This document shows, piece by piece, positions 1 to 5,080 of a stretch of 5,080 nucleotides of DNA. Positions within the stretch are counted from its first letter, which is position 1; each line of letters starts with the position of its first letter. Source of the DNA: Chloroflexota bacterium (GTDB lineage: Bacteria > Chloroflexota > Dehalococcoidia > UBA2979); assembly GCA_016875695.1 (NCBI GenBank), contig VGPB01000139.1, positions 1 to 5,080 on the forward strand, in the 5' to 3' direction. Below the pieces are notes generated by a model. That model saw only the letters and a list, made by a program, of their open reading frames with translations. It ran no database searches and was not told the DNA's origin. Made by a program: the position numbers and the translations under genes.

Positions 1-651
1 GCGCCGCAGCAGCAACTCCGCGCGCTCATCCTCTAGCGCCGCCTGTGCCTCCGCGCTCGCGAGCGTCAGCCGCGCGCGCTGCTGCTCGATAGTCGTCGCC
101 GCGAGCCGCGCCCCGCTCGCGCGCGCGCGCCCCGCGCGGCCCATCGCCTCGTACACCCCGAGCCCCAGCAGGTTCGCGAGGATGTCGCGCCGCTCGCCGG
201 GCTCGCCGCGCAGGAACGCGTCGAACGCACCCTGCGGCAAGAGCATCGTCTTCGTGAACGTCGCGTAGTCGAGACCCAGCAACGCCCGTACGCGCGCCGT
301 CACGTCCCGCGCGCGATCCGCCAGCGACTCCCACGTCCCGTCCGCGAGCAACCGCTCGAGTCGGTAGGCGCTCGCGCGCCCCACCTGCCGGCTCACGCGG
401 TACGTCTCGCTGCCCACCGTGAAGTCCAGTCGCGCCGCCATCACCGTCGCGCCGTGCGACACGAGCTGCCGCGTTTCCTTGCCGACGCGTGGTACCTCGC
501 CGTACAGCGCCCACGTCATCGCGTCCAGCAGCGACGACTTGCCAGCGCCCGTCGGCCCCGTGATCACGAACAGCCGCCGCCCGCGGAAGTCCACCACCGT
601 GCGCTCGCGGAACGCCGTGAACCCGCGCAGCTCCAGCTCGAGCGGCTTCAT
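1..651 (-). CDS. sbcC: SbcC/Rad50-family SMC-like ATPase, N-terminal part (continues beyond left edge)
   Basis: The first 217 residues of an SbcC/Rad50 ATPase are visible, read leftward from an ATG at 651-649. Walker A is GPTGAGKS at residues 32-39, preceded by the typical beta-strand LFVITG. The family Q-loop is LLPQGAFDAFL at about residues 137-147, with Q140 expected to contact Mg-ATP. After about residue 165 the chain becomes Ala/Arg/Glu-rich and heptad-like (for example TIEQQRARLTLASAEAQAALEDERAEL), the start of the long antiparallel coiled coil. The zinc hook, signature motif and Walker B lie outside the window. In the family, the SbcC/Rad50 dimer binds DNA ends and uses ATP to gate the SbcD/Mre11 nuclease. 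The start codon shares an ATGA overlap with the sbcD stop, so translation is probably coupled. The frame is open to the window edge. The identification is secure; only completeness cannot be judged. Confidence 0.96.
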   Translation of the reverse strand, partial: MKPLELELRGFTAFRERTVVDFRGRRLFVITGPTGAGKSSLLDAMTWALYGEVPRVGKETRQLVSHGATVMAARLDFTVGSETYRVSRQVGRASAYRLERLLADGTWESLADRARDVTARVRALLGLDYATFTKTMLLPQGAFDAFLRGEPGERRDILANLLGLGVYEAMGRAGRARASGARLAATTIEQQRARLTLASAEAQAALEDERAELLLRR

Positions 652-1838
652 GCGACCGGCTCCGCCGCCAGCGCCGCCTCGTCCACGAGCACCTGTTCGT
701 GCAGCTCGCGGAACAGCGCCAGCAGCTCCACGGCCGGCGCCGCGCCGTGCTGCTGCAGGTAGTAGCGCGCGAACAACTCCTCCGGCTGTAGCTGCGCGAT
801 GCCGATCACCTCCGTCTCCTCCGCCAGTGGATAGTCGAGCCGCACGTCCACCGCGCTCGGCAGCTGCTCGCGCACGCGCGCAGCGAGGCCCGGCTCGGGC
901 CGCTCGACGTCCAGCACCACGCGCAGGTGCGCGTCGCCCGCGCGCTCCGCCTCCGCGAGCACCGCGTCGAGCGTGCCCCGCACTTCGACGAGCGCGCGTC
1001 CGCTGCGCAGCGCGATCGCGCGCTGCGCAGCCGGCCGTCCCGGGGACGCCTCCACCAGCCGCACGAGCTTCTGCTGCCCACGCTCGCCGAAATCGAGCTG
1101 CAACAGCGAGCCCGCGTACGCCGCCGGCACCGGCGCCCCGCCGAGCTCCTGCGGCTCGTGCACGTGCCCCAGCGCGACGTACTGCGCCGCCGCCGGCAGC
1201 CGTTGCGCCGGTAACGCGTACGTCTGCCCGATGTGCACTAGCCGCTCCGAACCGTCCACCGTCGCCACGCGCGCGCCGTCGATGAACACGTGGCCCAGCA
1301 GCAGGTTCACCGTCCCCGCGTCGAAGCCCGCGCACATCGCCGCGTAGATGCGCGCCACGCCGTCCGCGTAGCTCGCAAACCACTGCTCCTGCAGCTCCAT
1401 CACCGCCGCCGCGTCCACGAGCCGCCCTTCCGCGACCCACGGCACGGCCGCGATGCGCGCCGTCTCACCCGCTCGCCCCTCGAGCGTGAGCACGCCCCCG
1501 CCGTCAGGCCGCAGCAGCTTCGCCTGCGTCTGCACGCCCAGCAGCTCCGACAGCCGCCCCAACCCCTCGAGCTTGCGCGGCGAGTCGTGGTTGCCCGCCA
1601 GCAGCACGACCTGGACCCCGCCATCGATGCACTGCCGCAGTGCGTCGTACACCAGCCGGTCCGCCTCCGGCGACGGCGTCTGCGAGTCCCACACGTCGCC
1701 TGTCACGAGCAGCGCGTCGACGCCCTCCGCACGCGCGATGCCCACCACCTCCGCCAGCACCTGCTCAAACTCCGCGGCGCGGCTCCGTCCGCGCATCGTG
1801 CGGCCCACGTGCCAGTCCGCGCTGTGCAGGAAGCGCAT
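648..1838 (-). CDS. sbcD: SbcD/Mre11-family DNA double-strand-break repair nuclease
   Basis: This is a 396-residue calcineurin-like metallophosphoesterase with the full Mre11/SbcD motif set: DWH at residues 8-10, GDVWD at 47-51, GNHDS at 82-86, GHVF at 182-185 and GHVH at 224-227. These supply the Asp, Asn and His ligands for two Mn ions. YAGSLLQLDFGE at 241-252 is the usual SbcD/Mre11 strand after the last metal motif. Residues from about 270 on form the capping domain, and the helical C terminus (about 355-390) is where the family binds the SbcC/Rad50 coiled-coil base. In the family the protein has 3'-5' exonuclease and endonuclease activity on DNA ends and hairpins. Length is normal. The ATG at 1838 has a strong AGGAGG four bases upstream, 14 nt after the herA stop. 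The stop overlaps the sbcC start (ATGA). Confidence 0.97.
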   Translation of the reverse strand: MRFLHSADWHVGRTMRGRSRAAEFEQVLAEVVGIARAEGVDALLVTGDVWDSQTPSPEADRLVYDALRQCIDGGVQVVLLAGNHDSPRKLEGLGRLSELLGVQTQAKLLRPDGGGVLTLEGRAGETARIAAVPWVAEGRLVDAAAVMELQEQWFASYADGVARIYAAMCAGFDAGTVNLLLGHVFIDGARVATVDGSERLVHIGQTYALPAQRLPAAAQYVALGHVHEPQELGGAPVPAAYAGSLLQLDFGERGQQKLVRLVEASPGRPAAQRAIALRSGRALVEVRGTLDAVLAEAERAGDAHLRVVLDVERPEPGLAARVREQLPSAVDVRLDYPLAEETEVIGIAQLQPEELFARYYLQQHGAAPAVELLALFRELHEQVLVDEAALAAEPVA

Positions 1839-1841
1839 CGA

Positions 1842-1849
1842 TCCTCCTC
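1842..1849 (-). promoter_or_regulatory. Strong Shine-Dalgarno of sbcD
   Basis: The minus strand reads GAGGAGGA, with the AGGAGG core four bases before the ATG at 1838. It fills the short herA-sbcD gap. It is the only near-consensus ribosome binding site in the operon: nurA has at best AAGG about 8 nt before its start, herA has only G-rich coding sequence, and sbcC relies on a 4-nt overlap. This supports the chosen sbcD start and suggests that the SbcD/SbcC pair is translated independently of the NurA/HerA pair on the same mRNA. Confidence 0.8.
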
Positions 1850-1852
1850 GCC

Positions 1853-3607
1853 CTACGTGTCCCAGCGGATCGCGTCGAGGACCGGCGCCACCTCGGCGGC
1901 CCGCGTCGCCCAGGCCGGGAACGGGAACTGCAGCAGCAGCGGCACGGGAATCTCCGGCTGGTGCACGATCATCGTGCCCGGCTTCAGCAGGCTCGCCCGC
2001 GCACGCGCCGCCGGCGTCAGGAATCCGTACTCGTTGCGATGCGCTTCCGCCGTGTCCAGCCGCCCCACCACGCGAAACGCGCAGTTCGCCACCACGCGCG
2101 GCTCCACCTCGCTCGCCGTCTGCTGCGCGCCGACCAGCACCACGCCCAGCGACCGCCCGCGCTCCGCGATGTCCAGCAGCACGTCCTTGATCGGGCTGTG
2201 CCCCTCGCGCGGCGCGTACTTGTTCAGCTCGTCGAGCACCACGAACACCAGCGGCCGCGCCACCCCACGCTCCTCCTTCTGCTCGAACATTCGCTTCAGC
2301 ACCACCCCGACGACGAAGCGCTTCGCGCGATCGTGCAGCCGGTGGATGTCCACCACCGTCACCTGCGCGCGATTCCAGTCGATGCGGTGCGCCGCCACGT
2401 CCTCGGACGCCTCGCCCCGGATCAAGTGGCCGACGTGCGGCGCCGCGGCCTCGAGCCGTCGCAGGAACGCATGCACCGTGCCTTCAGCCGCGCGCCCGGC
2501 CCACTGCCCGCCCTGCGCCCGGTCCGTCTGCTCCGCGATCGCCTCCACCAGCTCGTCGAAGTCCGTGCACAGCCGCCCGCCGATCTCGACGCTCGCCGCG
2601 TCCAGCGGCCGAGACATACGCGCGGCGAGCGCGAGCTGCACCTCCACCGCCTGCGCCACGTAGCCCACCTGCGAACGCTCGTCGTCGGCCTCCGCGAATA
2701 GGAAGCGCAGGTAGCGGTTCGCGCAGAACTCGCGCAGCGTCCAGAAGTAGCCCGTCACCCCCTCCAGCCGCGCGCCGGTGTCAGGGATCGGCTGCGCACC
2801 GCGCCGCACCGGCGCGTAGCACGCGACCGACGCGAAGGGCGCTGCCGCCAGCCCGAGCGCGGCGTAGCGCGCTCGCTGGCCCTCGCTCAGCTCCCGGTTC
2901 GGCTGGTTCAGGAACAGCAGGTCCTCGCCCTTCACGTTGAACACGATCGAGCGCGTGTTCGCCGCCTCGAGCCCTAGCGCGCCCGACCCGTAGAGCGCGT
3001 GCAGCAGGAACATCGCGTACGAGGTCTTCGTCGCGACGCCCGAGATCCCGGAGATGTTCACGTGCGCCCCGCGCGTCCCGTCCAGGAACTCCAGGTTCGC
3101 GTACACAGGCTCGCCGCCCCGCGAGAGCCCCACTGGCACGCGCGTGCGCATCCCGTCGAAGCACAGCGCCGCCTCGCGCGCCGCGCCGTGCGCGCGGTAC
3201 ACTGCGCTCCCCGGCAGCGGCGGCACGAACACCTCCGGCTCCAGCCGCGTCACCGCCACGTGCGCCGCCACCGCCACCTCCGCAGGCAGCAGCCCGTCGC
3301 GCACCAGCGCCACGTCCGACTCGAACGTCACGCCCTCGTGCAGCGCGCGTACCTCGTCGACCACGCCGTACACGTCGACACCGCCCGCGCCGTCGGGCCC
3401 CGCGCCTCCCGGCAGCGGCGTGCGCACCTGCACCACGTCGTCCAGCTGCAGGTAGCGGTCCCCCGCCACGTGCACCCAGAACCCCAGCGGCGTCGCCGCC
3501 TCGCGCGGCGTCCCCAGCACGAGCCCCACCGGCGCCGCATCGACCGCGTCGAGCTCGCGCTCCTGCACCGCCCCGACGTGCGCCGCACCGTTCACATACC
3601 CGTTCAC
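1853..3607 (-). CDS. herA: HerA-like hexameric DNA translocase (HAS-barrel plus FtsK/HerA-type ATPase)
   Basis: This is a 584-residue HerA-type ATPase if started at the GTG at 3607. Residues about 25-130 look like the N-terminal HAS barrel (GLVLGTPREAATPLGFWVHV onward, beta-rich, ending near LEPEVFVPP). The RecA-like core follows: a P-loop at 187-196 (GISGVATKTS), a FNVKGEDLLFLN stretch at 223-234, Walker B LVFVVLDE ending D459-E460, and a sensor/arginine-finger region GVVLVGAQQTASEVEPRVVANCAFRVVGR at 488-516 with Q495, Q496 and candidate fingers R504, R512 and R516. Archaeal HerA is a hexamer that binds NurA and pumps DNA into it for end resection; the adjacent nurA fits this. The P-loop is unusual in having Thr instead of Gly before the Lys. 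The open frame extends upstream to 3946, but that part overlaps nurA and is low-complexity Ala/Gly/Arg. GTG 3607 gives a GTGA overlap with the nurA stop; GTG 3595 is an alternative. There is no Met before residue 153. Confidence 0.93.
   Translation of the reverse strand: MNGYVNGAAHVGAVQERELDAVDAAPVGLVLGTPREAATPLGFWVHVAGDRYLQLDDVVQVRTPLPGGAGPDGAGGVDVYGVVDEVRALHEGVTFESDVALVRDGLLPAEVAVAAHVAVTRLEPEVFVPPLPGSAVYRAHGAAREAALCFDGMRTRVPVGLSRGGEPVYANLEFLDGTRGAHVNISGISGVATKTSYAMFLLHALYGSGALGLEAANTRSIVFNVKGEDLLFLNQPNRELSEGQRARYAALGLAAAPFASVACYAPVRRGAQPIPDTGARLEGVTGYFWTLREFCANRYLRFLFAEADDERSQVGYVAQAVEVQLALAARMSRPLDAASVEIGGRLCTDFDELVEAIAEQTDRAQGGQWAGRAAEGTVHAFLRRLEAAAPHVGHLIRGEASEDVAAHRIDWNRAQVTVVDIHRLHDRAKRFVVGVVLKRMFEQKEERGVARPLVFVVLDELNKYAPREGHSPIKDVLLDIAERGRSLGVVLVGAQQTASEVEPRVVANCAFRVVGRLDTAEAHRNEYGFLTPAARARASLLKPGTMIVHQPEIPVPLLLQFPFPAWATRAAEVAPVLDAIRWDT
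3020..3049 (-). other. Variant P-loop (Walker A) of HerA
   Basis: The codons for residues 187-196 read G-I-S-G-V-A-T-K-T-S. The usual form is GxxxxGK[ST], and HerA/FtsK proteins normally have Gly directly before the Lys. Here that position is Thr (ACG), which is two base changes from any Gly codon. The Lys, the following Thr and the flanking strand HVNIS are kept, and Walker B is intact, so the ATPase is probably active rather than dead. Confidence 0.75.
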
Positions 3608-4617
3608 GTCACCACCACCGTCCGCTCCCGGTCCGGCTCCCCCTCGCTCCGTCCCGGGGAGCGGGCGCCGGGGGGTGCGGGCACGTGTGCGCGCAGCAGC
3701 CGCGACACCCAGCGCCGGTCGCCGAGCCGCCGTGCCAGCTCCCGCTCCAGCGCCCCCACGGCGATCAGGTTCTGCGGCGAGCGCGGGTCGCGCACCGGCG
3801 ACGACGCCAGCCGCGGCAACGCCGCCGCGCACTGCTCGGCCAGCTCCTGCGCCTCGGCGAACGGCAGCGCCCCCGGCGCCTCGAGCCGCACGACGCCCCC
3901 GAGCGGATGGAAGTGCACAGGCAGCTCCGCAATGCGCAGGTACCACGACACGCGCTCGTGTCCGCCTTCGAGGATGCGGAACAGCGGCGTGCGCTCGCCC
4001 ACGCGCAGCGCCGGCAGCAGCGCCTGCTGCGCGCCGTCCAGGTACCAGCGGTGCACGCGCTTCACGTAGCCGACCACGCGCGGACCCGGCGAGCGCAGCC
4101 GCAACGGCCCATCGACGAGCGTCAGCGCCGCCGTGTCGCGTGACAGCTGCTCGGCGAGCTTCGCCTCGTCGTCGAGCATCGCGCGGTTGAGCGCGGCCAC
4201 CAAGTCGTTCGCGCTGCGCGCGTGCGCAGGGCGCTGCGCCTGGAAGCGCAGCGTCGCCGCGCCGCCGCGCAGCTCGAGCGTCAGCGACGTGCCGCCGGTG
4301 TGCAGCAGCCGCCGCTCGACACGCAGCGCGTTATCGAGCACGCGCGCCCCCGCCGCAGCGACGACGACCGCGCCCACCGCGTACGATCCGAACAGCGCGT
4401 ACTGCAGCGCACCATCCGCATCCTCGTCGAGCGCGTGCGCCTCGGCGCGGCGCACGCCGTCCACGATGCACAGCGCGGGCAGCGCTGCGGGTACCGGCGC
4501 GGGCACCGCGCGCCACGGCCCCTCTACCGCCACATCGATCGCCGCCTCCGGCTCGTCGGCGTCGCTCTGTAGCGCGGTGCCGTACTCGGGGGCCCAGGGC
4601 AGCAGCCGGAGCGCCAT
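3604..4617 (-). CDS. nurA: NurA-like 5'-3' nuclease
   Basis: This 337-residue protein matches the NurA nuclease fold. Motifs in order are IVDGVRR at 51-57 (catalytic D53), a conserved LFGSYAVGAVV strand at 75-85, LVDGPL at 167-172 (D169), GYVKR at 183-187 (K186), FRILEGGHERVSWYLRI at 213-229, and the C-terminal family helix DPRSPQNLIAVGALERELARRLGD at 277-300. In the family, NurA is a Mn-dependent dimeric nuclease with RNase-H-like topology that works inside the HerA motor. Direct linkage to herA, with a GTGA overlap, supports this over any other RNase-H-like nuclease. The ATG at 4617 fits the promoter: a -10 at 4660-4665 gives a leader of about 35 nt. The Shine-Dalgarno is weak (AAGG). After about residue 311 the chain becomes a low-complexity tail (PAPPGARSPGRSEGEPDRERTVVVT), part of which is encoded by an interspersed repeat. 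Confidence 0.92.
   Translation of the reverse strand: MALRLLPWAPEYGTALQSDADEPEAAIDVAVEGPWRAVPAPVPAALPALCIVDGVRRAEAHALDEDADGALQYALFGSYAVGAVVVAAAGARVLDNALRVERRLLHTGGTSLTLELRGGAATLRFQAQRPAHARSANDLVAALNRAMLDDEAKLAEQLSRDTAALTLVDGPLRLRSPGPRVVGYVKRVHRWYLDGAQQALLPALRVGERTPLFRILEGGHERVSWYLRIAELPVHFHPLGGVVRLEAPGALPFAEAQELAEQCAAALPRLASSPVRDPRSPQNLIAVGALERELARRLGDRRWVSRLLRAHVPAPPGARSPGRSEGEPDRERTVVVT
3638..3681. repeat. Diverged copy of the C/G-rich interspersed repeat, inside the nurA 3' end
   Basis: On the plus strand this segment aligns with 4780-4825. Both begin TCCCCCTCGC, share GGGGAG in the middle, and match at 16 of 20 positions over the final block, which ends GGGGGGTGNGGG. The middle differs by a 2-base gap and a few substitutions. 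It encodes nurA residues 313-327 (PAPPGARSPGRSEGE), beyond the last recognisable NurA motif. It looks like a repeat that has extended or replaced the gene's original C terminus. Compositional coincidence in a very GC-rich genome is possible but less likely, given the ordered blocks. Confidence 0.6.
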
Positions 4618-4659
4618 GCGCGTTGCCTTGGAGGGCGAGGCCTCGGGGGAGGCGGCCGG

Positions 4660-4688
4660 AGTATAAGACGAACGTTCGTTCGTGTCGA
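4660..4688 (-). promoter_or_regulatory. Sigma70-type promoter of the nurA-herA-sbcD-sbcC operon
   Basis: On the minus strand, TCGACA (positions 4688-4683) matches TTGACA at five of six bases. It is followed by a spacer of exactly 17 bp and then TATACT (4665-4660), which matches TATAAT at five of six. Transcription would start near 4653, leaving a leader of about 35 nt before the nurA ATG at 4617. The whole spacer is occupied by the palindrome listed at 4669-4682. Such a good hit in DNA this GC-rich is unlikely to be chance, but it is a pattern match only. Confidence 0.72.
4669..4682 (-). promoter_or_regulatory. LexA-like SOS operator
   Basis: The minus strand reads CGAACGAACGTTCG, that is CGAAC-N4-GTTCG. 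This fits the GAAC-N4-GTTC core of LexA (Cheo) boxes known from Bacillus and actinobacteria. The site lies entirely between the -35 and -10 hexamers, a classic repressor position. Downstream genes are DNA break-processing factors, a plausible SOS target. A shorter perfect palindrome, ACGAACGTTCGT, overlaps at 4668-4679, so the site could instead be read by another dimeric regulator. No lexA gene is in the window. The site is about 165 bp from menG, so control of menG is less likely. Confidence 0.62.
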
Positions 4689-4779
4689 ACCGATCACCAG
4701 TCTACGCGGCTTGCCCAGCTCGCGCACCCGCCGACCCAACTATAGAACACATGTTTCACCTAAACACCGCCCCTGCCGG

Positions 4780-4825
4780 TCCCCCTCGCCTCGCCTCGCG
4801 GGGAGAGGGGGCTGGGGGGTGAGGG
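4780..4825. repeat. C/G-rich interspersed palindromic repeat (full copy)
   Basis: The unit runs from CCCCCTC through tandem GCCTC units to GGGGAGAGGGGG and GGGGGGTGAGGG. It contains its own short hairpin: CCCCCTC at 4781-4787 pairs with GAGGGGG at 4805-4811. On the minus strand it translates as LTPQPPLPARRGEG, a peptide I recognise as typical of a widespread intergenic repeat in high-GC bacterial genomes; this recognition is from memory and was not searched. A diverged copy lies at 3638-3681 and an inverted arm at 4851-4872. Confidence 0.65.
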
Positions 4826-4872
4826 CCGCTTGCCGTAGCCTCCCTTTGTGACCCTCCAGCCCCCTCTCCCCG
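4799..4872 (+). repeat. Long inverted repeat spanning the menG start
   Basis: Positions 4799-4820 can pair with 4851-4872 over 22 bp with no mismatches apart from one G:U (4816:4855). The outer 17 bp are perfect. The 30-nt loop, 4821-4850, ends with the GTG start codon at 4848-4850. The left arm lies in the full repeat copy and the right arm in the first codons of menG. If transcribed from upstream, this very GC-rich stem would strongly affect translation initiation or cause early termination; there is no U-tract after it, so it is not a canonical terminator. Confidence 0.75.
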
Positions 4873-5080
4873 AGCCTGCCTCCCTCTTCGCCGCCGACGC
4901 CGACCGCGCCGGCTACGTCCAGCGCATGTTCGGCGACATCGCCGGCCGCTACGACCTCATGAACGGGTTGATGACCGCTGGCCGGCACCACGCCTGGCGC
5001 CGCCTCGCCGCGCGCGCGCTCGTGCGCCCCGGCGACCGCGTGCTGGACGTCGGCTGCGGCACCGGCGACCTCGCGCTCGC
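4848..5080 (+). CDS. menG: Demethylmenaquinone (or ubiquinone) C-methyltransferase, N-terminal part (continues beyond right edge)
   Basis: The visible 77 residues match the start of the UbiE/MenG family. MFGDIAGRYDLMNGLMTAGRHHAWRR (residues 27-52) is the family's N-terminal signature, and VLDVGCGTGD (65-74) is SAM-binding motif I. The enzyme methylates the ring of demethylmenaquinone using S-adenosylmethionine, the last step of menaquinone synthesis; in quinone-mixed organisms it also serves ubiquinone. Menaquinone is assumed here from the likely phylum. An in-frame TAG at 4836-4838 closes the frame upstream. The first possible start is therefore GTG 4848, and the next is ATG 4926 at residue 27, which would begin exactly at the conserved MFGDIA. 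The family normally has some residues before that motif, which favours GTG. Neither start has a clear Shine-Dalgarno. The first ten residues (VTLQPPLPEP) are encoded by the inverted-repeat arm. Confidence 0.92.
   Translation, partial: MTLQPPLPEPASLFAADADRAGYVQRMFGDIAGRYDLMNGLMTAGRHHAWRRLAARALVRPGDRVLDVGCGTGDLAL

Larger units (their letters stand above)
4618..4847. other. Divergent intergenic region between nurA and menG
   Basis: This 230-bp spacer separates two divergent genes. Its left half (4618-4690) holds the nurA leader, promoter and LexA-like palindrome. The middle (4691-4740) shows no structure I can name. The right half holds a possible weak plus-strand -10 for menG (TATAGA at 4741-4746, four of six matches, no -35 at normal spacing; TTGCCC at 4711-4716 is too far) and then the C/G-rich repeat. 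Local A+T around 4660-4690 and 4738-4766 is clearly higher than in the flanking genes, as expected for promoters. No tRNA, small RNA gene or convincing small ORF was seen. Confidence 0.7.

Noticed and set aside
118..130. Alternating CG run that could adopt Z-DNA
   Set aside because: It is a 13-nt run of Arg/Ala codons at the start of the SbcC coiled coil and is expected from codon bias. Nothing else marks it.
1290..2701. Very long plus-strand open frames (457 and 353 codons) antisense to sbcD and herA
   Set aside because: They are Arg/Pro/Ala/His-rich with no recognisable motif and no suitable ribosome binding site. They run across the boundary of two well-identified genes. They are the expected by-product of extreme GC bias at third positions.
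3608..3946. Upstream extension of the herA frame by 113 codons
   Set aside because: It overlaps conserved nurA sequence and reads as low-complexity Ala/Gly/Arg with no HAS-barrel features. The GTG at 3607 gives a standard 4-nt overlap and a normal HerA length.
1..4617. A phage-defence reading of the HerA-containing cluster (as in HerA-Sir2 or HerA-DUF4297 systems)
   Set aside because: The HerA partner here is NurA, and the neighbours are SbcD and SbcC, all DNA-repair factors. No Sir2, DUF4297 or other defence effector is present, and the composition matches the flanking housekeeping menG.
4662..4667. TATAAG on the plus strand as a menG -10 box
   Set aside because: No -35 lies at a usable distance upstream, and it is the same AT patch that forms the much better minus-strand promoter. 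It would also give menG a leader of about 170 nt.
4740..4991. Minus-strand open frame of 83 codons opposite menG
   Set aside because: Its C-terminal half is the translated interspersed repeat (LTPQPPLPARRGEG) and its N-terminal half is antisense to conserved menG codons. It has no independent support as a gene.

Overview
The window is very GC-rich (about 70% or more by eye, with G/C in almost all third codon positions) and gene-dense. It is bacterial. The pairing of NurA/HerA with SbcD/SbcC, a menaquinone-type methyltransferase, a Gram-positive-style SOS box and a C-rich interspersed repeat best fits Chloroflexota or a similar deep-branching high-GC phylum. That assignment is inference, not shown by a marker gene.

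Layout: about 90% of the window is one minus-strand operon, read from right to left: nurA (4617-3604), herA (3607-1853), sbcD/mre11 (1838-648), sbcC/rad50 (651 to beyond the left edge). nurA-herA and sbcD-sbcC each overlap by 4 nt (GTGA and ATGA). herA-sbcD has a 14-nt gap that holds a strong Shine-Dalgarno. The four products are the parts of the archaeal-type DNA double-strand-break resection machine: HerA translocase, NurA nuclease, Mre11 nuclease and Rad50 ATPase. Here all four are encoded as a single transcription unit in a bacterium.

The divergent intergenic region (4618-4847) carries a good sigma70-type promoter for the operon (TCGACA, 17-bp spacer, TATACT). A palindromic site, CGAACGAACGTTCG on the minus strand, lies wholly inside that spacer. 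It matches the GAAC-N4-GTTC core of Gram-positive LexA boxes, so the operon is probably SOS-repressed. To the right, on the plus strand, begins a demethylmenaquinone/ubiquinone methyltransferase gene (menG/ubiE, 4848 to the right edge, partial).

A C/G-rich interspersed repeat appears at least twice: a full copy at 4780-4825 just before menG, and a diverged copy at 3638-3681 that forms part of the nurA C-terminal tail. An inverted third arm at 4851-4872 lies inside the menG 5' end. Together with the full copy it can form a 22-bp hairpin with the menG start codon in its loop. The long plus-strand open frames across 419-4666 are GC-rich shadows of the minus-strand genes.
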